The notes: generated from the letters alone by a model not told the origin. A stretch of 64,000 nucleotides of DNA from Streptomyces sannanensis (GCF_039536205.1 NZ_BAAAYL010000001.1:2170001-2234000); one strand, 5' to 3'; positions 16,111 to 24,348 are shown, numbered from the stretch's first letter. Program-made: numbers and translations.

Positions 16111-16392
16111 TCAGTGCTTGCCGTGCGCGCGGGCGCGCTGGGCGGTGAAGTCGGCGAAGTGATCGGCGACGACGTCGAGCGCGGCGTCATCGGCGGCGTA
16201 CGAGCGAAGGATCTGCTCCTTGGCGTCCTCCGCTGTCGGCGCGTCGATCGCCCAGTAGGGAAGACAGTCGCTCCAGAGCTCACCGTGGAGTGCGGCGCGT
16301 TCGTCCTCGTCAGCGGGTTCTTCGTGGACGTTGAGGATGTCGATGCGCCCGCCGCTTCCTTCGGTGAAGACGACCCACCAGGTCTTGTCCAT
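16111..16392 (-). CDS. Hypothetical early phage protein
   Basis: 93 acidic residues from ATG 16392 (GGAAGG upstream), opening MDKTWWVVFTEGSGGRIDIL. The helical C-terminus (EDAKEQILRSYAADDAALDV) is followed by HFADFTAQRARAHGKH. Small acidic early proteins of this sort often inhibit host enzymes, but nothing specific can be said. Confidence 0.7.
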   Translation of the reverse strand: MDKTWWVVFTEGSGGRIDILNVHEEPADEDERAALHGELWSDCLPYWAIDAPTAEDAKEQILRSYAADDAALDVVADHFADFTAQRARAHGKH

Positions 16393-16451
16393 GTCATGCC
16401 TTCCGGGTGAGGCCGGGGCCGCCGATCGGCGGCCCCGACGCAGGTAGTTGG

Positions 16452-16862
16452 TCAGATGGCTCGGGTGTTCCAGGTGAAGAGCGAGTCGAGGTGCCAGGTG
16501 CTGCCGCCCTTGCCGTCGTCGCCCGGGCGCAGGACGCGGATGGTCTCCGCCTCGAGGACGTAGGCCCACTCCAGGCCGTGGCCGGCGCTGTCATCGCCGT
16601 AGACGGGCCCGGTGTCCTGCCGAAGGGTGCGGCTGTGGCAGTAGCACTCGCCCGTGGGCCGCTTGTAGTGCGGAATGCTGCTCCAACCGGTGTGCTCGTC
16701 GACGAGCTGGCGTATGGCGGCCTCGGTGTCGCCGTGGTGAATGAGGAGGTGGAGATGGCGAAGGGCCGGGATGCGTGTGGCGGGGTGGCCGTCGTAGTGG
16801 ACGTAGCGGCCGATGAAGCCGCGGGTGGGGTGGGGGCGGGCGATGACGGATCGTGTGGCCAT
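16452..16862 (-). CDS. Hypothetical early phage protein
   Basis: 136 residues, His- and Trp-rich, from ATG 16862 with GGGAGG upstream, first in its transcript after promoter copy 2. Text such as GRYVHYDGHPATRIPALRHL and LEWAYVLEAETIRVLRPGDD recalls a widespread actinophage family of unknown function. Cys and His in TGECYCHSRTLR might bind metal. Confidence 0.7.
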   Translation of the reverse strand: MATRSVIARPHPTRGFIGRYVHYDGHPATRIPALRHLHLLIHHGDTEAAIRQLVDEHTGWSSIPHYKRPTGECYCHSRTLRQDTGPVYGDDSAGHGLEWAYVLEAETIRVLRPGDDGKGGSTWHLDSLFTWNTRAI

Positions 16863-16917
16863 GGGGTGTGCCTCCCGAGGTGGGCGGGAGGGGGCTTCCC
16901 CCCTCCCTGTTGGTTAT

Positions 16918-16946
16918 ATTTTATTGCATTACTGGTTGGAGATCAC
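16918..16946 (-). promoter_or_regulatory. Repeated early promoter, copy 2
   Basis: On the minus strand GTGATC (16946-16941), a 17-bp spacer, then TAAAAT (16923-16918) and ATAACC. It drives the gene that starts at 16862. Confidence 0.8.
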
Positions 16947-16948
16947 CC

Positions 16949-18088
16949 TCACCGCTGAGAAAACTTGACCAAAGCCCGGAGTTTCCACAGGTCAGAGATC
17001 TCAGGGAGGGTCACCACCAGGGCCGTCGCATTGTCCGGCCGGTCGTAGAGCAGCGCCGCAGCTCGTACCGCGTCGTCGACGAGCAGCCCTGCCGCATCCC
17101 GCTCGTCCTCGCCGAGCAGCAGGGCATCGAGGCTGCCGGGTCGCTCTCCGTCCTCAAGCGGTTCGTAGACGCCGTCCGTGCACAGCAGCAGACGACTGAC
17201 CTGGTCGGCAGATTCGCGCCACCAGCCGATCTCGCCGTAAAACTTGGCGAGGTGCGACATGACCCAGTGCCGGTCCGCGTCGTCGACTTCCATGCCGCGG
17301 TCGCGCTTGTACTGGGCTGCGTTGTGGTCGCGGGTGAGCAGGCGGTGCATGCCGAACTCGTTCACCTGGTACGCGCGGGCATCACCGCACCAGGCTGTGG
17401 TCAGCGTGTTGTTCGCCTGGTCGTACACGACGACGACCGCGCAAGCAGTCGGCTCGTCCGCCCACAACTCCCCGTCCGTCCACTTGGGCATCTCGGCGAG
17501 GCACTCGCGGCGGATGTCCTTGAGGGCGCCCACCGGGTCTCCGAAGCGTGCGGCGGCGGCCGCCAGGCGCGGTGCGTAGTGGCGGGTCCACTCGCGCACC
17601 AGCGGGGTGTCGCCGACGCCGTCGAGGACGACGTAGGCCCAGCGTCCGGCGGGGCGGTGGTGGTAGATGGCCACGGCGTCGCACTGCTCGCTGCGCCCGC
17701 CGCACTGCTGGGCAAACGCTGCGGTCGGGCGAACCGTGGTGCGCACGCCAACTGCGGCGGAGATGGCCTCGAGGTCGGCCGGGCTCCAGCTGGGTGCCTG
17801 CGGGGTGGCGGCGAACACGATCGGTCCGCGCAGCTGCGGGGGCCGGCTGCCGCCGGTGAGCGCCCTCCACGCATCCATGGCGGGGGTGTTGATGCTGTGC
17901 TTCCAGCCAGCGCGCGGGGCGTGGGCGGTGATCCTCGTGGACAGGCGGTGGGTGATGGTGCGGCCGGGCGCGGAGCCGAGCAGCTTGTCGAGCTCGGCGG
18001 CGCGCCGCGTCGGGGCGGCGGCAAGGTTGAGCGGATCGCAGGCGCCGTTGAGGTTGATGTAGACGGCGTTGGCCAGGCGGCGAGTCAT
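16949..18088 (-). CDS. PP2C-family phosphatase with DUF3846-like N-terminus
   Basis: 379 residues from ATG 18088, directly after a start-associated sequence. Residues 1-100 (AVYINLNGACDPLNLAAAPT through PPQLRGPIVFAATP) parallel the DUF3846-like protein encoded next door. Residues 130-375 are a complete PP2C domain: VVLDGVGD (156-160 would hold metal ligands), TAWCGDARAYQV, LLLCTDGVYEPL and DRPDNATALVV. PP2C enzymes remove phosphate from Ser/Thr, here perhaps counteracting host kinases. A phosphatase among phage early genes is unusual. Confidence 0.82.
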   Translation of the reverse strand: MTRRLANAVYINLNGACDPLNLAAAPTRRAAELDKLLGSAPGRTITHRLSTRITAHAPRAGWKHSINTPAMDAWRALTGGSRPPQLRGPIVFAATPQAPSWSPADLEAISAAVGVRTTVRPTAAFAQQCGGRSEQCDAVAIYHHRPAGRWAYVVLDGVGDTPLVREWTRHYAPRLAAAAARFGDPVGALKDIRRECLAEMPKWTDGELWADEPTACAVVVVYDQANNTLTTAWCGDARAYQVNEFGMHRLLTRDHNAAQYKRDRGMEVDDADRHWVMSHLAKFYGEIGWWRESADQVSRLLLCTDGVYEPLEDGERPGSLDALLLGEDERDAAGLLVDDAVRAAALLYDRPDNATALVVTLPEISDLWKLRALVKFSQR

Positions 18089-18170
18089 GGGGTTCTCCAA
18101 GGGGTGGGTTGAGGGGCCCGGTCGCCGGGGTTGTTGTCACCCGGCGGCCGGGCCGGTCCGATGGGATCGG

Positions 18171-18551
18171 TCAGGCTGCTTCGCGCAGGGCGCTGGAGAG
18201 GGCTTCGGCGGTGTCGCGGACGTTGCCGGTCAGGCTTCCGAGCTCCCCTGCAGTGTTGGGCAGGCCGAGCAGAACGATCGGGCCGTGCAGCTGGTAGGGC
18301 AGGCGGCGACGGGCAAGGGCGGCGGCGAGGCGGGTGGCGTACGGGTTGGGCGGGAGGTCGCGCGCGCCGGTCTCGTGCACGATGAAGCTCGCCCCGATCG
18401 CGACGCCGTCACCGTCGGTACGGCCGTACTTGGCGACCTCGACGAAGCCGCCGACCTGCTCGCGCAGGGCGCGCGCCTGCTCCGCAGTCTGGAGGGGGAG
18501 CGTGAGGCGGGTTGTGGTGCCGTCGGGGTCGATGCGCAGGGCGTCCAGCAT
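18171..18551 (-). CDS. DUF3846-like protein
   Basis: 126 residues from ATG 18551 behind a start-associated sequence. The order LDALRIDPDGTTTRLTLPLQ, LREQVGGFVEVAKYG, RDLPPNPYATRLAAALA and LHGPIVLLGLP is the DUF3846 pattern, found in phages and plasmids and of unknown function. Its resemblance to the front of the neighbouring phosphatase suggests duplication and fusion. Confidence 0.65.
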   Translation of the reverse strand: MLDALRIDPDGTTTRLTLPLQTAEQARALREQVGGFVEVAKYGRTDGDGVAIGASFIVHETGARDLPPNPYATRLAAALARRRLPYQLHGPIVLLGLPNTAGELGSLTGNVRDTAEALSSALREAA

Positions 18552-18619
18552 GAAGGTCTCCAAGAGGCTCCCCGAAGGGGCCGGTCGTGGGTCGGGGCTT
18601 CCCCCTTCCTTGTGGTTAT

Positions 18620-18648
18620 ATTTTATGTCATCGAGTGGCGAAGATCAA
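18620..18648 (-). promoter_or_regulatory. Repeated early promoter, copy 3
   Basis: On the minus strand TTGATC (18648-18643), a 17-bp spacer, then TAAAAT (18625-18620) and ATAACC. It drives the DUF3846-like gene and the phosphatase. Confidence 0.82.
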
Positions 18649-18702
18649 CACCTATTGCGGAGAAACTCCACGCCTCGACCGCATATCCCCGCAGGTCAGC
18701 AG

Positions 18703-19314
18703 CTATCTCCCTGTCTCGGTGGCCTCCTGACGGCGGGCCAGAATGGCCTCGCGGTCGGGCCACTTCGCCTTGGTCAGCCGCGCCCGCTGCGCCGAGGGCA
18801 GCACGACCAGCGGAGCGCCGAGCCACTCCAGGCCCGCGACGCGCAGCCACCAGGCGTCGCACTGGTCCCCGCCCTTGTCGTCGGCGAACTCCACGCCGGC
18901 CGCCAGGTATGCGGCCGCGGCCATCTGCCCCTTGTCGGCACGGCCGTGGTCGCAGGCGTACGACTTCAGCGTGGCCGGCACCACGAGGGCGTACGGCACG
19001 CCCGCGTCGATGAGCTCGGCCTTGACGACGCCGTGGACGTGGGCGGTGATGCCGGCGGCCATCGCGTGCTTGGGCAGGTCCTCGATGACCGCGAGGTGCG
19101 GCCGGTGGTTGGTGATGGCGGCACGGATCTCGCTGCGGATGATGAGGAGGCGGCGGTCGCCGTCCGCCGCGCGGGTCTTGATCCGGCGGGTGGTGCCGTC
19201 GGGAAGGCACATGCCGGTGGAGGTCAGGGAGAGGTCAAGCCCGAGGACTCGAGGGCGCGGGCCCGCCGCCGACCATCCGGCCGGGGCGGGAACCTGCTCG
19301 GTGGTGGCGGTCAC
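18703..19314 (-). CDS. RuvC-like Holliday junction resolvase
   Basis: 203 residues of the RNase H-like fold. The acidic residues appear in order: VLGLDLSLTSTGMCLP (first Asp), HLAVIEDLPKHAM (Glu) and DDKGGDQCDAWWL (final Asp pair). Phage RuvC relatives resolve branched replication or recombination DNA before packaging. The GTG at 19314 overlaps the preceding stop by 4 nt. The protein lies in a run of coupled small genes. Confidence 0.82.
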   Translation of the reverse strand: MTATTEQVPAPAGWSAAGPRPRVLGLDLSLTSTGMCLPDGTTRRIKTRAADGDRRLLIIRSEIRAAITNHRPHLAVIEDLPKHAMAAGITAHVHGVVKAELIDAGVPYALVVPATLKSYACDHGRADKGQMAAAAYLAAGVEFADDKGGDQCDAWWLRVAGLEWLGAPLVVLPSAQRARLTKAKWPDREAILARRQEATETGR

Positions 19315-19676
19315 CGGCTGCCGCCCATCCAGTCGTCGGGGAGGGGTGGGCATTCCTCCAGCTCTGGCCACTCCAGGCGCTCGCCGTTGGTGTCGGTGTC
19401 CCCCGGCGGGTCGGCGGGCAGCTGCGCCGTGAAGAAGCGATCCACGAGCCCGGTGGGCTCGCAGCCGGCCACCGCGGCGAAAGGAGCGGCGCCCGTGAGG
19501 TAGGCGCGGCGCGGCAACCAGTGGGTAGCCGTCACCCACGCATGGGCGGTGTCCGTGTCGCAGCAGTCGAGCTTGCCGCCGGTCTCCACGGCGATCACAT
19601 GGACGATGGCGAGGAAGGTGCGCTGCGGTGTGTCGGCTTGGTCCGTGGCGGCCGGAGGTATGGGCTCGTTGGTCAT
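19311..19676 (-). CDS. Hypothetical early phage protein
   Basis: 121 residues from ATG 19676. It opens MTNEPIPPAATDQADTPQRT and contains a helix-strand core (FLAIVHVIAVETGGKLDCCD) and a Pro/Glu-rich end. It is coupled to the RuvC-like gene (GTGA) and to the gene before it (ATGA). The function is unknown. Confidence 0.65.
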   Translation of the reverse strand: MTNEPIPPAATDQADTPQRTFLAIVHVIAVETGGKLDCCDTDTAHAWVTATHWLPRRAYLTGAAPFAAVAGCEPTGLVDRFFTAQLPADPPGDTDTNGERLEWPELEECPPLPDDWMGGSR

Positions 19677-19813
19677 GAGGGCTCCTTGTCGGGCGGGGTG
19701 ATCAGCTGGGTGGCCAGGACTTCGGCGCGGGCCAGGCGCAGCGCGAGCGAGGCTGCGCGGCCATGCGGGTGAGGGCCGCCCCCGCTATGTCCGGGGCGGC
19801 CGTCGTGCGTCAC
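19673..19813 (-). CDS. Small hypothetical protein, 46 aa
   Basis: The GTG at 19813 overlaps the upstream stop, and its stop overlaps the next ATG, so it is embedded in a coupled chain. The helical part SLALRLARAEVLATQLITPP is the only clear structure. The start was chosen by this overlap. Confidence 0.5.
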   Translation of the reverse strand: MTHDGRPGHSGGGPHPHGRAASLALRLARAEVLATQLITPPDKEPS

Positions 19814-20010
19814 GAGCTGGCCGGGCAGCAGCCCCAGTGCACGGTCCGGCCGGTCAGGCTGTGGCCGTACTCGCCGACACCGGGGCACTCGGTGACCGCC
19901 GAGGTGTCGGGCTGGCAGGGGACGAGGTTGGAGTGGGCGTCCTTGCCGCAGCCGCAGCGGTATCCGGTCGGGTCATAGGCGAGCGGGTCGGGCGTGGTCT
20001 GGTCGGTCAC
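19810..20010 (-). CDS. Small Cys-rich protein
   Basis: 66 residues from GTG 20010 with GGAGAAACCC upstream, a weaker relative of the start-associated sequence. Cysteines in GYRCGCGKDAH, VPCQPDT, TECPGVG and HWGCCPASS could bind zinc. The function is unknown. Confidence 0.6.
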   Translation of the reverse strand: MTDQTTPDPLAYDPTGYRCGCGKDAHSNLVPCQPDTSAVTECPGVGEYGHSLTGRTVHWGCCPASS

Positions 20011-20068
20011 GGGTTTCTCCGCTTGGGGTTGGGCCTGGGCCGCCCGCAGAGCGGCCCAGGTGGGGCGG

Positions 20069-20506
20069 CTACAGGTAGGGGTGCGGCTGGGCCGTGGGAG
20101 CGGTGCCGGCCACGTACTGAGAGCTGACCCATGCCAAGCAACCGATGGCCTTGCTCACGGTGCTCCGGTCGCCGTGCGCGATGGTGTGCCACAGAGCGAA
20201 GGCAGTCTCGTGGTCGTCGTTGGTGATGGCGGCGTGGAAGCGGGCGGCCCACAGTCGGCTGCGGCCGTTGTGGCTGGTGTCCAGGGCGAGGGCGGGATGG
20301 ACCGTGAAGAAGGAGTGTTCGCAGGGCCGAGCGAGGCGCATGAGAGATGCCGAGGTTTCGGTGATCGCTACGGCTACCTCGTACTGCCCCTGGCAGTCGC
20401 GGCCGTTCATGAGGTTGGTGATGCGGCGTGCGGCGGCAGGCAGGTTGCGGCGGCCGATGTGGTGGACGGCCTGTTCGGCTCGCTGGATCTCGTCGTGCTG
20501 GAGCAT
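20069..20506 (-). CDS. Hypothetical helical early protein
   Basis: 145 residues from ATG 20506, placed behind a start-associated sequence. It is all-helical (QRAEQAVHHIGRRNLPAAAR, RLWAARFHAAITNDDHETAF, STVSKAIGCLAWVSSQYVAG). The family is not recognised, but its general look is like the DUF4192-type helices at 13416-13871. Confidence 0.7.
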   Translation of the reverse strand: MLQHDEIQRAEQAVHHIGRRNLPAAARRITNLMNGRDCQGQYEVAVAITETSASLMRLARPCEHSFFTVHPALALDTSHNGRSRLWAARFHAAITNDDHETAFALWHTIAHGDRSTVSKAIGCLAWVSSQYVAGTAPTAQPHPYL

Positions 20507-20568
20507 GTTGGTGGTTCTCCAAGAGTGGGGGCAGGGCCCGGCCCCGGATGGGGCCGGGCGTGGGGTGT

Positions 20569-21030
20569 CTAGAAGGGGGGCTCGTCGCTCACGGGCCAGC
20601 TCGGACGGCGGGACCGGTGGGGCAGGGGCAGAACTCGCCAGGTGACGTTGGGCTCCCAGCACGGGCAGATGATCCACTCGGTGCCGTCGTACTCGCCGGT
20701 CTCGGGGTGGCCGTGGTCCTCGTTCCAGCCGCCCTCTCCCCGGCACTGCGTGCAGGCCGGACGGGGTGTGTCGGTGAGCACGAGGGCCGGCCGGTCCCAG
20801 CGGCCGTGCAGGCTGTCTGCGGTTGCGATCCTCAGGCGGAGGCGTAGCGGGATGATCCGGCCAGGGGTAAAGCAGGGGCAGTCGATGATGCCCGGGTGCC
20901 GTTCTGGGGGTCCGGCGTAGGTTTCCGAGGCATCGCCTGTCCCGCTGCACGACGCGCAGTCGGGGTGCGGCTCGTCCTGGAGCGTCAGGGCGAAGGGCCG
21001 CCACCTGAGGCGAGTAATCGGGAAACGCAT
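20569..21030 (-). CDS. Double zinc-ribbon early protein
   Basis: 153 residues from ATG 21030 behind a start-associated sequence. Two DnaJ-like knuckle pairs are seen: CASCSGTG with IIDCPCFTPGR, and CTQCRGEGGW with WIICPCWEPN. An OB-like segment lies between them (IIPLRLRLRIATADSLHGRW). It probably binds nucleic acid or a protein partner. Confidence 0.7.
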   Translation of the reverse strand: MRFPITRLRWRPFALTLQDEPHPDCASCSGTGDASETYAGPPERHPGIIDCPCFTPGRIIPLRLRLRIATADSLHGRWDRPALVLTDTPRPACTQCRGEGGWNEDHGHPETGEYDGTEWIICPCWEPNVTWRVLPLPHRSRRPSWPVSDEPPF

Positions 21031-21083
21031 CGGGGTCTCCAAGAGGGTGGGTCCGCCCGCCGAGGGGTGGACCCGAGGGGTGG

Positions 21084-22601
21084 TCAGGCGGTCAGGTTCA
21101 GCAGGTCTTCGCCGTAAATGGCCTCGGCGAGGGCGGAGACGAGGACTTCGGCAGCGGGCGGGGTGACGGCATTGCCGTACTGGCGGACTTGTTCGCGCCG
21201 GTTGCCGAGGACGGTGTAGTCGTCGGCGAAGGCCATGCCGCGGCCGATCTCGTCGGGGTTGAGCATCCGCAGCAAGCAGTCGTTGATGTCGATGGCGGGC
21301 GTGGGCTCGGTGGTGACCAGGGCGTGTCGGTCGACGGTGGTGACGGTGCCCATGGGGTCGGTGACGGGCTTGGCCTGGCCCTTGCCGTAGTAGGGGACGA
21401 GGAGGGCGTCGGTCTCGCGGGTGGTGCGGGTCCGCATCGGTTCGCTGACCGGCTGTGCCGTGTCGTTCCAGGTGCCACCGACCGGGACGAGCATGGGCGG
21501 GGTGACGAGGGCGTGGTGGGTGCCGGAGGCGGTGAAGGTGGCAAGCGGCTCGTCGACCCCGCGCGCCTTCTTCTCGGAGCCGCCGCCTCTCATCTCGGCG
21601 ATAAACGGCAGGAACTCGGGGGCGTAGGCGATGCCGGTCTCGTTGCGTGTGGTGATGGTGCGCATCGGTGCTTCGTCCAGCGCCCACGGCTTCTTGCCTT
21701 CGCGGCCTTCCATGGGCACGGCCATGGGGCGGCCGGCGTAGCGGTCCAGCCCTGCCTGAATGCGCTGGAGGGTCTTCTCCGCGAGCGGACGGGAGCGGTC
21801 GCCGACGCGGGTGCCGAGGACGTTCCAGTCGATGGCGGCGGCTGCCGGAAGTACGGCCGGTTCGACGGTCTTGCCGCAGCCGGTGACGGGGCACACGTAG
21901 AGGTACTGGGCGCGGTAGCGGCCCCACTCGGCGCCCTTGAATGCCTGCTGGGCTGCGATGACCCCGTGGTCCGGGCAGTGCGCCTCGGGGCTGAGCCACT
22001 TCTCCCAGTTCGGTTCGCGGCCGATGCTGGCCAGCCAGTAGACGATGTACGCGCGGTCGCGGGATTGCGGGGCCTTGGCGGTGCCGAAACGCGGGCGCAG
22101 GTGCATGGAGTTGAGGTAGACGATGCGCATTTCGTAGCCGAGGGCCCGTATCGCCTGTGCCCATGCGTCGAACAGGATCCAGTTGCGGACGTCGACGACG
22201 TTCTCGGTGACGCCGCCGAGGACCGGCTTGCCGCGCAGGATCATCGCTTCGAGGTAGCGGGGGACGTCCCACATGGTGGCGCGGGAGCGTACGGCGGCGG
22301 CGTCGGGCAGGATCTCGCCGAACAGGTCGGGCTGGCGGTCGGCGTCGGTGCGTATGCCGCGGGCTATGGAGTGGTTGGTGCACTCGGGCGACGCCCACAG
22401 CAGGTCGGTGCGCGGGTAGCGGCGGAAGTCGATCTGGCTGATGTCGGCGCAGTCGTGCTGCACGGCCGGGAAGTTCTCCGCGTGGGAGGAGATCGCGAGG
22501 TCCCAGTGGTTCGCAGCGATCTTCACTTCGACACCGGGCACGCAGTGCATGCCCTGAGAGGAGCCGCCGGCGCCGCAGAAGAAGTCGGTGACGGTGAGCA
22601 T
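21084..22601 (-). CDS. DNA (cytosine-5) methyltransferase
   Basis: 505 residues from ATG 22601, just after a start-associated sequence. Motif I is DFFCGAGGSSQGM. The catalytic loop is LLWASPECTNHSIARG, so the usual PCQ is written PEC with the Cys kept. Motif VI is GGVTENVVDVRNW and motif VIII QSRDRAYIV; the target-recognition region lies between about 260 and 400. It methylates C5 of cytosine. With no cognate nuclease nearby, protection from host restriction or epigenetic control is the likely role. Confidence 0.88.
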   Translation of the reverse strand: MLTVTDFFCGAGGSSQGMHCVPGVEVKIAANHWDLAISSHAENFPAVQHDCADISQIDFRRYPRTDLLWASPECTNHSIARGIRTDADRQPDLFGEILPDAAAVRSRATMWDVPRYLEAMILRGKPVLGGVTENVVDVRNWILFDAWAQAIRALGYEMRIVYLNSMHLRPRFGTAKAPQSRDRAYIVYWLASIGREPNWEKWLSPEAHCPDHGVIAAQQAFKGAEWGRYRAQYLYVCPVTGCGKTVEPAVLPAAAAIDWNVLGTRVGDRSRPLAEKTLQRIQAGLDRYAGRPMAVPMEGREGKKPWALDEAPMRTITTRNETGIAYAPEFLPFIAEMRGGGSEKKARGVDEPLATFTASGTHHALVTPPMLVPVGGTWNDTAQPVSEPMRTRTTRETDALLVPYYGKGQAKPVTDPMGTVTTVDRHALVTTEPTPAIDINDCLLRMLNPDEIGRGMAFADDYTVLGNRREQVRQYGNAVTPPAAEVLVSALAEAIYGEDLLNLTA

Positions 22602-22664
22602 GGTGGGTCTCCAAGAGGTCAAGTCCGGCCCGCCGCCTGGGCGGCGGGCCGGATCGGGGTGTTG

Positions 22665-23075
22665 CTAGGCGGCCTGCGCCGCAGTGGTGAACTTCCGGGC
22701 CTCGTTGAACAGGCCCATCGCCGAGCGGCAGCTGGGGCAGGGCTCTTCCCCGTAACTCCGGTGCTGGCGCCATCCGGTGTCGGTGCCGCACACGGCGCGC
22801 AGCTTGGACTCCTCCAGCTCGTCCGGGTCGACACCGGGCGCCTCGGCGTAGACGCGGCCGCTGATCCACAGCCGTCCTCCGGCAACACCGTCGAACGAGG
22901 ACTGGGCGGGCTTGACCAGCTGGATGCAGGCGGCCCGGAAGGGGCAGAAGGTGCACGTCAGGAGCTCGTCGCCGGAGGCGAGCACGCGGGCCTGGTGGCT
23001 GGTGTTGCGGGTGCTGGGCGCGTGGACGAATTCCTCGCGGCCGCCGCACGGTGCCTGGTTGATCCAGGAGGTCAC
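22665..23075 (-). CDS. WhiB-like iron-sulfur protein with C-terminal Cys domain
   Basis: 136 residues from GTG 23075, overlapping the previous stop. Cys10, Cys41, Cys44 and Cys50 give the Wbl spacing C-x2-C-x5-C after a distant first Cys (LLTCTFCPFRAACIQ). A glycine-rich turn and Trp (GVAGGRLW) follow, as in Wbl proteins that bind a 4Fe-4S cluster and sigma factor region 4. The C-terminal part (AVCGTDTGWRQHRSYGEEPC, then PSCRSAM) is a common actinophage zinc-like motif. It could steer host development or transcription. Confidence 0.7.
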   Translation of the reverse strand: MTSWINQAPCGGREEFVHAPSTRNTSHQARVLASGDELLTCTFCPFRAACIQLVKPAQSSFDGVAGGRLWISGRVYAEAPGVDPDELEESKLRAVCGTDTGWRQHRSYGEEPCPSCRSAMGLFNEARKFTTAAQAA

Positions 23076-23734
23076 TGGTCGGCCTCCGGGTCGTATCGGT
23101 GGGCGACGGTCAGCGCGGTGACGGTGTACGGGGTGAAGCAGTTGCCGTTGTCGGAGGTGAACCACAGGTGCTCGATGGCGTCGTTGCCGCGGTTGGGCCT
23201 CCACAGGGGCTGGCCGCCGTCGAGTCCCGTGCTGTTGAGGAAGTCGTCCCAGCCGTGGGCTTGGGCTTCGCTGCGGGTGGTGTAGCGGCCGAGGGTGATC
23301 GTGCCGCGCTTGACGCGGTAGATGGTGAACTCGCCGGGGTCCGTCTCGTAGCCGGTTCGCCGTTCGGTCCACTCCGGCATCTCGAACTCGTCGACGTAGT
23401 GGGCGCCCCACTGGGCTCCCGGCTTGTCGTTTCGGGTCCAGCCGAAGGCCACCAGATGTCCGTCTTCGGGGTGCCGGGTGGTGTATTCGGCGCGGAAGGT
23501 GTGGACGTGCTCCGTGCCGCCGAAGACCGTCTGGAGCTCGTAGACGCCGCCTGCGCGCATGACCGTGGGCTCGCTCTCCAGCTCGGGCGCCAGGCCGTGC
23601 TCGGCCAGGCGCTCTGTCACCAGGTCGGCCAGGTGGTCGCGGGTTGCGTGCTGGGACAGGTCTGAGGTGGCTTCGCGGGTGTACTCAGTGATCGCAGTCA
23701 GGATCACGTGGTGCAGGTCGGGAGTCGTGGTCAT
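23072..23734 (-). CDS. Hypothetical early phage protein
   Basis: 220 residues from ATG 23734 behind a start-associated sequence. An N-terminal helical part (LHHVILTAITEYTREATSDL) precedes a beta-rich domain (GVYELQTVFGGTEHVHTFRA). The end overlaps the Wbl gene by 4 nt. No family is recognised. Confidence 0.7.
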   Translation of the reverse strand: MTTTPDLHHVILTAITEYTREATSDLSQHATRDHLADLVTERLAEHGLAPELESEPTVMRAGGVYELQTVFGGTEHVHTFRAEYTTRHPEDGHLVAFGWTRNDKPGAQWGAHYVDEFEMPEWTERRTGYETDPGEFTIYRVKRGTITLGRYTTRSEAQAHGWDDFLNSTGLDGGQPLWRPNRGNDAIEHLWFTSDNGNCFTPYTVTALTVAHRYDPEADQ

Positions 23735-23763
23735 TGCGGTCTCCAAGAGGTTGCAAAGGCAGT

Positions 23764-23910
23764 TCAGTTGGCGCGGTGCCGCGCGTGATGGCGGCCGCAG
23801 GTGGTGCAGCGGCGGACGGGGTCCCGTCGGCGGTCGACGGCGACGCCGACGACGAACGCGGCGAGCACGGCCAGGCCGAAGGCGATGACGATGAGCAGGG
23901 CGGTCAGCAC
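23764..23910 (-). CDS. Small membrane protein, 48 aa
   Basis: The GTG at 23910 overlaps the upstream gene's end by 7 nt. One hydrophobic helix (LTALLIVIAFGLAVLAAFVV) is followed by a cytosolic basic tail with CTTCGRHH, a possible metal-binding knuckle. It may be a small host-membrane modifier. The function is unknown. Confidence 0.6.
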   Translation of the reverse strand: MLTALLIVIAFGLAVLAAFVVGVAVDRRRDPVRRCTTCGRHHARHRAN

Positions 23911-24296
23911 CAGGCCACCCCCAGGCGGTCGAGGAGCTCGAGGACTGCACCGAGGAGCGGGCCGCGGTCGAGGCCGTTGGTGTGGTCGGGGCCGGCGTCG
24001 CTGGAGTCGTACAGGACCTCGTGGACGGTGGGGTTGTCCCGGTGATCGCGGGAGAGCACCCAGCCGTTGTTGGCGTCGGGGTCCATGGCGAGGCTGTGCT
24101 CGGACGCGAGGGTCAGGTGCGTGCCGTCGGGCAGGTCGGCGTAGATGACGAACTCGCCGCCGCAGGTCTCGATGTCGGTGGGGAGGCCGAACCGGCGCAG
24201 CGGGGTGATGACGCGGGAGTAGCGGGTCCACAGCAGCTGCCAGAGCGGGTCGTTGACCCGTCCGTGGTCGGGCATGGGCGCGGTGGCAACAGGCAC
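23904..24296 (-). CDS. Hypothetical early phage protein
   Basis: 130 residues. The GTG at 24296 fits GGAGG 5 nt upstream in a variant start-associated sequence. Text: DPLWQLLWTRYSRVITPLRR, FVIYADLPDGTHLTLASEHS. It is the first gene after promoter copy 4. The function is unknown. Confidence 0.65.
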   Translation of the reverse strand: MPVATAPMPDHGRVNDPLWQLLWTRYSRVITPLRRFGLPTDIETCGGEFVIYADLPDGTHLTLASEHSLAMDPDANNGWVLSRDHRDNPTVHEVLYDSSDAGPDHTNGLDRGPLLGAVLELLDRLGVAWC

Positions 24297-24330
24297 AACA
24301 TCCTCCAAGAAGGTTTCTGAACAGTACAGA

Positions 24331-24348
24331 GTTCTGGCCTATCTTTTC
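24331..24348 (-). promoter_or_regulatory. Second shared leader element
   Basis: The top-strand text GTTCTGRCCTAYCTTTYC occurs here and again at 28380-28397, each time a few dozen bases upstream of a leftward gene start. It is either a second promoter class or a binding site for a phage regulator. Only two copies were seen, so the boundary is uncertain. Confidence 0.4.

Noticed and set aside
21189..23285. Plus-strand open frame opposite the cytosine methylase
   Set aside because: Antisense shadow of the methylase and Wbl genes.
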